Positions 59,246-64,000 of a stretch of 64,000 bases of DNA are shown one piece after another. How positions within the stretch are numbered: the stretch's first letter is position 1; each line of letters opens with the position of its first letter. The notes under the pieces are model-generated. The model made no database searches. It was not told the DNA's origin and saw nothing but the letters and a program-made list of their open reading frames with translations. The DNA is taken from NCBI RefSeq assembly GCF_048564905.1, contig NC_133021.1, positions 19,755,597 through 19,819,596 of the forward strand. The letters run 5' to 3'. The DNA is from Vicugna pacos. Taxonomy: Eukaryota; Chordata; Mammalia; Artiodactyla; Camelidae. Made by a program: the position numbers and the translations under genes.

Positions 59246-60284
59246 AACTGACTTTTGAAATTAAAATACTCTTCACACCATACAGAGATTATATGCATGT
59301 ATAACACTAACGCACAGAGCTCAACAGAGGCAATCTATTACATTTAAGAGATTATAGGTTGAATAAAATTTAATTTGCTTTTCTTCCTGACATTAGGTAC
59401 ATATTTACAATTCCTTGGTTTGTTAGCTTACACTTTATCTTAAAAGAAAAAGATATGACTCAAGTTATGCTCTGTAGGGGTACTATCAAAACCTTTGTGA
59501 TCAATTTATTAGTGTTTTCCCTTACAGCCATTCCAAAATTATCATTTTTTATTTCACTGATTGTGTCTTTGTATTATTCTAAATATGCCTCCATCTACTT
59601 CTTTTCTTCAATATAAAAATACTCCTAGTTATCACAGTATTTTATTTTTATCATTCAGCCCCAAAAAATATATGTGTATATATACATATTTAACTCTCTT
59701 CATTTTTCTTTACAAATTAGTAATTCTAGGCTCTAAATTTTGAGCTATCGCTTGTCTTAAAATCTCCTTTGTGAATAGTTTCCTGATATCCATGTCAGTA
59801 CTTTAGATACATAGAAATGATGACTACATTCAAAGAGTATTAAGGTGTTGGTGTTACAGCTCACACTCTTACCAGAGATTCTGGAATTCTCTAATTTAAC
59901 TAATGTGATGCTCCTACATTAAGGCTTTTTTTTTTTTAAGTTTTAAAGTTTCCAGGTAAGTTATTAAGCTGCATCATAGCTATTATTTTATTAGGTATCC
60001 GTGATACATCTCATTGAACTTTCAAGATTCACTTATATGGACATGGGATCATTAATTAACTGAAAAAGTCTTTTATTTGAAGGTTTATTATTACCTGAAT
60101 TTGCCTGCAGTACAGGTCAAACAATGTCCCCTAAATAAACCCTTAAAAGCATTCTCACAATGGGTCTGACTCTTGTTTCCCAATTTTATACTGTAGAATT
60201 TCTCTTGCAATCCAAGGTTTCTTAAGAATATATTGTTAGAAAAACAGTTTCTTCAATCTGGATGAGATATATACATATACATAC

Positions 60285-60337
<53 letters not shown>

Positions 60338-60719
60338 GAGAGAGATCTATATATATCTATATATATACACACACACACACATCTCTTAAAGTTGCCTTCC
60401 GTTAGACCATCTGCATTAAACCAATAACAAAAGCCTTCAATTAACTGGCTCCTTTGAACACAATACCAATTCATTTCAAAATGTCAGGAATGATTTGAGT
60501 GATTTATTTTCAGTTACCACCAATGTTAACTGAGCTTAATATTATTCTAATGTTTAAGATACACACCTATGTTCAGTATCTTGCCCCAAAGGGATCAGAG
60601 ATATTCGTACTAACCAGAATACAATCTCTGGTACTTCAGGGAAGTAGAGCAAGTCATGAAGAAATGATGAATTGATGGTTTATATCCACAGTTGGATGCG
60701 ACAGGACTATTACCAGATA
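59246..60719. other. Unassigned stretch with a compound microsatellite
   Basis: No gene recognised. A (TA)n(CA)n(TA)n(GA)n(TA)n(CA)n compound tract lies at 60266-60384. AT-rich flanks with a T run at 59927. Confidence 0.6.
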
Positions 60720-61860
60720 TTTTGGCTGCCACTTATCCTTTTTAACATGTTTTGAATTATTTTATTATTTTTTACTTCATTTTTAAATTCTTTTTCTATG
60801 TAATACTTCATTTTTTGCCCATTTTTCTATTAGGCCATTATTCTTTTCTATTACATTGTTAGAGCTATTTATATAAAGAAAACTTACTTTTTGTCTGTCA
60901 TTTGATTTGCCTTTTGACTTGTTTAAGATTCTTTTGCCACACTGAAGTTTTAAATTTTTATGTAATAAATTGTTTAAATCTTTTCCTTTATGGCTTTTAG
61001 GTTCTATGTCTTGTTTAAAAAGACTTTTCTTACTCCAAGATTATACACAAATTTTACCTTAGTTTTCTTCTATAATATAGTTTTATAATTTTATCTTTAA
61101 ATAGCCAATCTGTTTTTATTTGGTATAAAGAGAGTTGTAGGAATCCTACTTAATTTTTTTTTCACATACAGATTTTCCCAACATTATTTATTGAAAAACC
61201 CATCTTCTCCTCTCCTATTTGAAATGCTATCCTTAAAATAGATCAAATAACTGTAAGTAGTTGAATACATTTTTAAATTCCCTATTCTTTTTTTTTTGGC
61301 TGAATTTTTTATTTCTTATTTTTAAATTTTTTAAAACATTTTTTATTGAGTTATAGTCATTTTACAATGTTGTGTCAAATTTTAAATTCCCTATTCTGTC
61401 TTACTGACCTCTTCTTGTTAGGGGGAAGTTATAAACTATTTTAATTACTATCATTTCATAAGTACTTTCAATGCCTAGTTGGGTTATTGATCTATCATAT
61501 CTCTTTCTTCTCCCAGAATTTTTTAACTATCTGCCATAACTGTTTTGTCACATGAACTTTAGAATAAGTTCTTCATGAGGAAAGAGTCTACTGGTATTTG
61601 CTTTGAGATTAATTTCATAGGCTTTCTTTCAAAGAAATGACATTTTTTTCCAGTATTGAACCTTATTCATTAACGAGATATATCCTACTATTTATTCTAG
61701 TCTTCTCTTATTTACTCTGTAGAGTTCTAAAGCTTCCTTTCCTTTATAATTTTAGTGTAGATCTTCCATACTTCCTGTTAATTGGTAGAAATTTTACATC
61801 TACCATTGCCAACATAAATAAGATCTTTCTTCCATTATATTTTCTAATTGGTTATTGATT
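60720..61860 (-). mobile_element. L1M ORF2, antisense, hosting a tiny L1 tail
   Basis: Reversed ORF2 blocks in order: 'tttgcccatttttctattaggcc', 'tttatataaag', 'gatttgccttttgacttg', 'tcttttcctttatggcttttag', 'attttcccaacattatttattgaaaaacccatcttctcc', 'ctgtcttactgacc'. Strongly diverged. It is interrupted by the insertion at 61289-61379. Confidence 0.8.
61271..61397 (-). mobile_element. 91-bp L1 3' tail with exact 18-bp duplication
   Basis: 61289-61379 is a T-rich tract followed by the reversed last ~45 bases of the same L1 3' end ('ttattgagttatagtcat', 'tttacaatgttgtgtc'). The flanks are an exact 18-bp duplication, ttttaaattccctattct, at 61271-61288 and 61380-61397. One of the shortest L1 insertions that can be recognised; young. 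Confidence 0.93.
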
Positions 61861-62690
61861 ATATAAAGAGGAGTTGCTGAATTTTTTAATGTGATGAGAT
61901 ACTATTTTGAAATATAAACCAAACTTTTCTTGTTATTATATTTCTTTTTAACGTTGACCATTCTTCATTCAACAAGCAATGGTTGATGGAAGAAAGGATG
62001 ATAGAGAAAACACAGAACATTTCCAGGTATCTGAGTTTCAGAGATATAAATCTGCAAGAAATGGGAAAATCTCTGAGATGGGCCTCAAATTTGGGAAAAT
62101 ACACAAAAATGTAAACATCATCTCTTCCTTTTCCTGATACTTAATACTGATTTCTTGGGTAACAAGAGGAGTGTGAAAGGTAAAGCAAAGATTGTTAAGT
62201 GACTGATGGGGTCTTAGACCCTCTCTTTAGCCACCTGGTAAGACTCTGTGAGGGAAAATAAATGAAAGAAAATTCTGGTAGATTGAAGAAATCCCAAGTC
62301 CCAGGGTACTTGTCCTGTCTTTTCCTGGGTAAAGCCTTGGGAGACAAGAAGAAAAATCGACTCAAAGGAGAAAGGGCAGAGGGCTTTCATGTGCTTCCCA
62401 GCATGGTGTGAGAGAAGCAAAATGACATTTCTGACCCTGAGCCACTCAGGACAGCAACTCTTGGAGTTTCCTGCACCAAAGTCTAACTTTGGAATAACAT
62501 GTTTGTTTCTGAGAGCAGTGAACTGTCAGAAAAATCCAGATCTGAAGTGATTTTGTAGTTAGGATGGGAGGACAACATAGAAGTGACAAAAATGGGACAT
62601 TTAGGCATTTTTTGTCACGAAGTCCTCATTTTCCTCTTTTTAGAGGAAAGTCTGGTATTAGCCATAGTCCCCAAGATCTTGAAAGACCAA
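61861..62690. other. Unassigned stretch
   Basis: No gene or named repeat recognised between two antisense L1M pieces. Confidence 0.4.
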
Positions 62691-64000
62691 ATTGCCTATT
62701 TTTTTTTCCTTAAGAGCATTACTGGGAAGTAATTCACATGCCATACAATTTACCCACTTAAAGTGTACAATTAATTGGCTTTCAGTATATTTAGAGGGCT
62801 GTGGAATTACTACCACAATCAATTTTAGAACAATTTCATTGCCCCACAAAGATCCTCCATACCTCTAAGCTGTCACCTTCCATCCCCCACCCCTCCATCA
62901 CCCCAACCCTAGGAAATCACTTATCTACTTTCTATATCTATACATTTACTTATTACGGATACTCTGTATAAATGGAACCATACAATATGTGGTCCTTTGG
63001 ACTAGATTCTTCCACTTAGCACAACGTCTTCAAGGATCATCCATGTCATAGCATCTATTGGTATTTTCTTTCTGTTTACTAATACTATTCTATTGTATGG
63101 ATATACCATTTGGTATTTATCCATTCATCAGCTGATGGACATTTGGGCTGGTTCCATCTTTTGGCTACTATGAGTAATGCTGCTATGAACATTTGTGTAA
63201 AAGTTTCTGTGTGGACATAAGTTTTCATTTCTCTTGGTATAGTCCTAAAAGTGGAACTACTGGGTGTGTTTAATCCATTGGGGCTACACTGCTTTCCAAA
63301 GCAAATGCATCATTTTACATTCTCACCAGCAATGTAAGAGGGTTCTGTTTTTCCATATCTTTTTCAACACTTGTTATTATCTCCTTTTCATTGTAGCCAA
63401 CCTCATGAGTATGAAGTGAGATCTCACTGTGGGTTTGATTTAAATTTCCTTGATGGCTAATTATGTTGAGTATCTATTCATGTGCTTATTGGCCACCTGT
63501 ATATTTTCTTTAAAGTCTGTTCAGATCCTTTCTCCATTTTTAATTGGGTTATTGGTCTGTTTATTATTGAATTGTAAGAATTCCTTATGTATTCTAGATA
63601 CAAATCCCTTCTCAGATACGTGATTTGTAAAACTTCTGTCCAACTCTTGGGGTTGTCTTTTCACTTTCTTGATGGTGTCCTATCAAGTACAAAAGTTTTT
63701 AATTTTAATTTAAAACTTAAATTTCATTAATTTAAAACAGGTATGGTGCATTCTGATTTATCTATTTTTTCTTTGGTTTCTTGTGCTTTTGGTGCTTTTG
63801 GTGACATATCTAAGACATTATTACTTTCATGAGAATTTACACCTGTTTATTGTTTTAAAATTGTTCATGACATCTTGGCTTGGTATTAAATTCCTGAGTC
63901 ACTCCTTTGTTTAAGGATGTTGTGTATGCTTCTTTCATATGAAGGATCTATGAGGGTCTTCTCTCAGCTTTACCTTTTCTAATATTCTTTTGGGTTGAAC
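62691..64000 (-). mobile_element. L1M 3' UTR and ORF2, antisense, running off the window
   Basis: A T run (62699-62707) marks the 3' end. Then come 'ttcacatgccatacaatttacccac', 'aagtgtacaattaattggctttcagtatattt', 'ccatccatgtcatagcat'-like blocks, 'tatccattcatcagctgatggacatttgggctgg', 'ctcaccagcaatgtaagaggg', 'cttattggccacctgtatattttc', 'gggttgtcttttcactttcttgatggtgtcc'. Full block order, moderately diverged (L1MA/MB type). It continues past 64000. Confidence 0.93.

Overview
This looks like a gene-poor, AT-rich stretch of mammalian nuclear DNA, most likely from a camelid (camel, llama or alpaca). The lineage call rests on three things. Two copies of a tRNA-derived SINE (16804-16955 and 31439-31590, minus strand) have the head and the TAAATAAATAAA-type tail I associate with camelids. 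One short L1 3' tail recurs at 9634, 49150, 58600 and 61289. No CHR-2, Bov-tA or BovB repeat was seen, and those would be expected in ruminants or cetaceans. I found no intact protein-coding gene, no functional RNA gene and no CRISPR or prokaryotic feature. Nearly all open reading frames are chance frames or pieces of transposons.

Host-gene content is two retrocopies. A JOSD1 (Josephin-domain deubiquitinase) copy lies on the minus strand with its coding part at 34335-34919. A TMEM268 copy lies on the plus strand with its coding part at 40723-42004. Both have lost their introns and are broken by frameshifts and stops. The TMEM268 copy is unusual: it carries two pieces of what look like intron 3' ends (24 and 217 nt, the second holding a MIR SINE), and a very CpG-rich 5' leader inside AT-rich DNA. 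A third retroposed transcript is suggested by an AATAAA signal followed by 18 A's at 52282-52318.

Layout. 1-4720: old MaLR (MLT1-type) LTRs, including an LTR-internal-LTR fossil at about 1085-4720 that is split by a 5'-inverted L1. 4720-14050: old L1, MIR and unassigned DNA. 14320-17110: an antisense ERVL pol fossil with a SINE inserted. 17470-19215: two L1 pieces, one inverted. 19215-32310: single-copy or unassigned DNA with MLT1, L2, MIR and MER5-like relics and a small L1. 32310-35395: JOSD1 retrocopy. 35395-40500: antisense L1M and other relics. 40519-42600: TMEM268 retrocopy. 43035-46255: a rearranged L1 that keeps its 5' UTR. 46300-56230: old repeats and unassigned DNA. 56720-59245: a three-deep nest of L1 elements with two sets of target-site duplications. 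60720-64000: more antisense L1M.

No new biological system is evident. The most informative signals concern retrotransposition: five target-site duplications readable by eye, three 5'-inverted L1s, very short L1 tails of 91 and 118 bp, a templated 22-bp repeat inside an L1, a hairpin-like rearrangement in a SINE, and a 49-bp local duplication. All family names come from recall of consensus sequences, with no database search.
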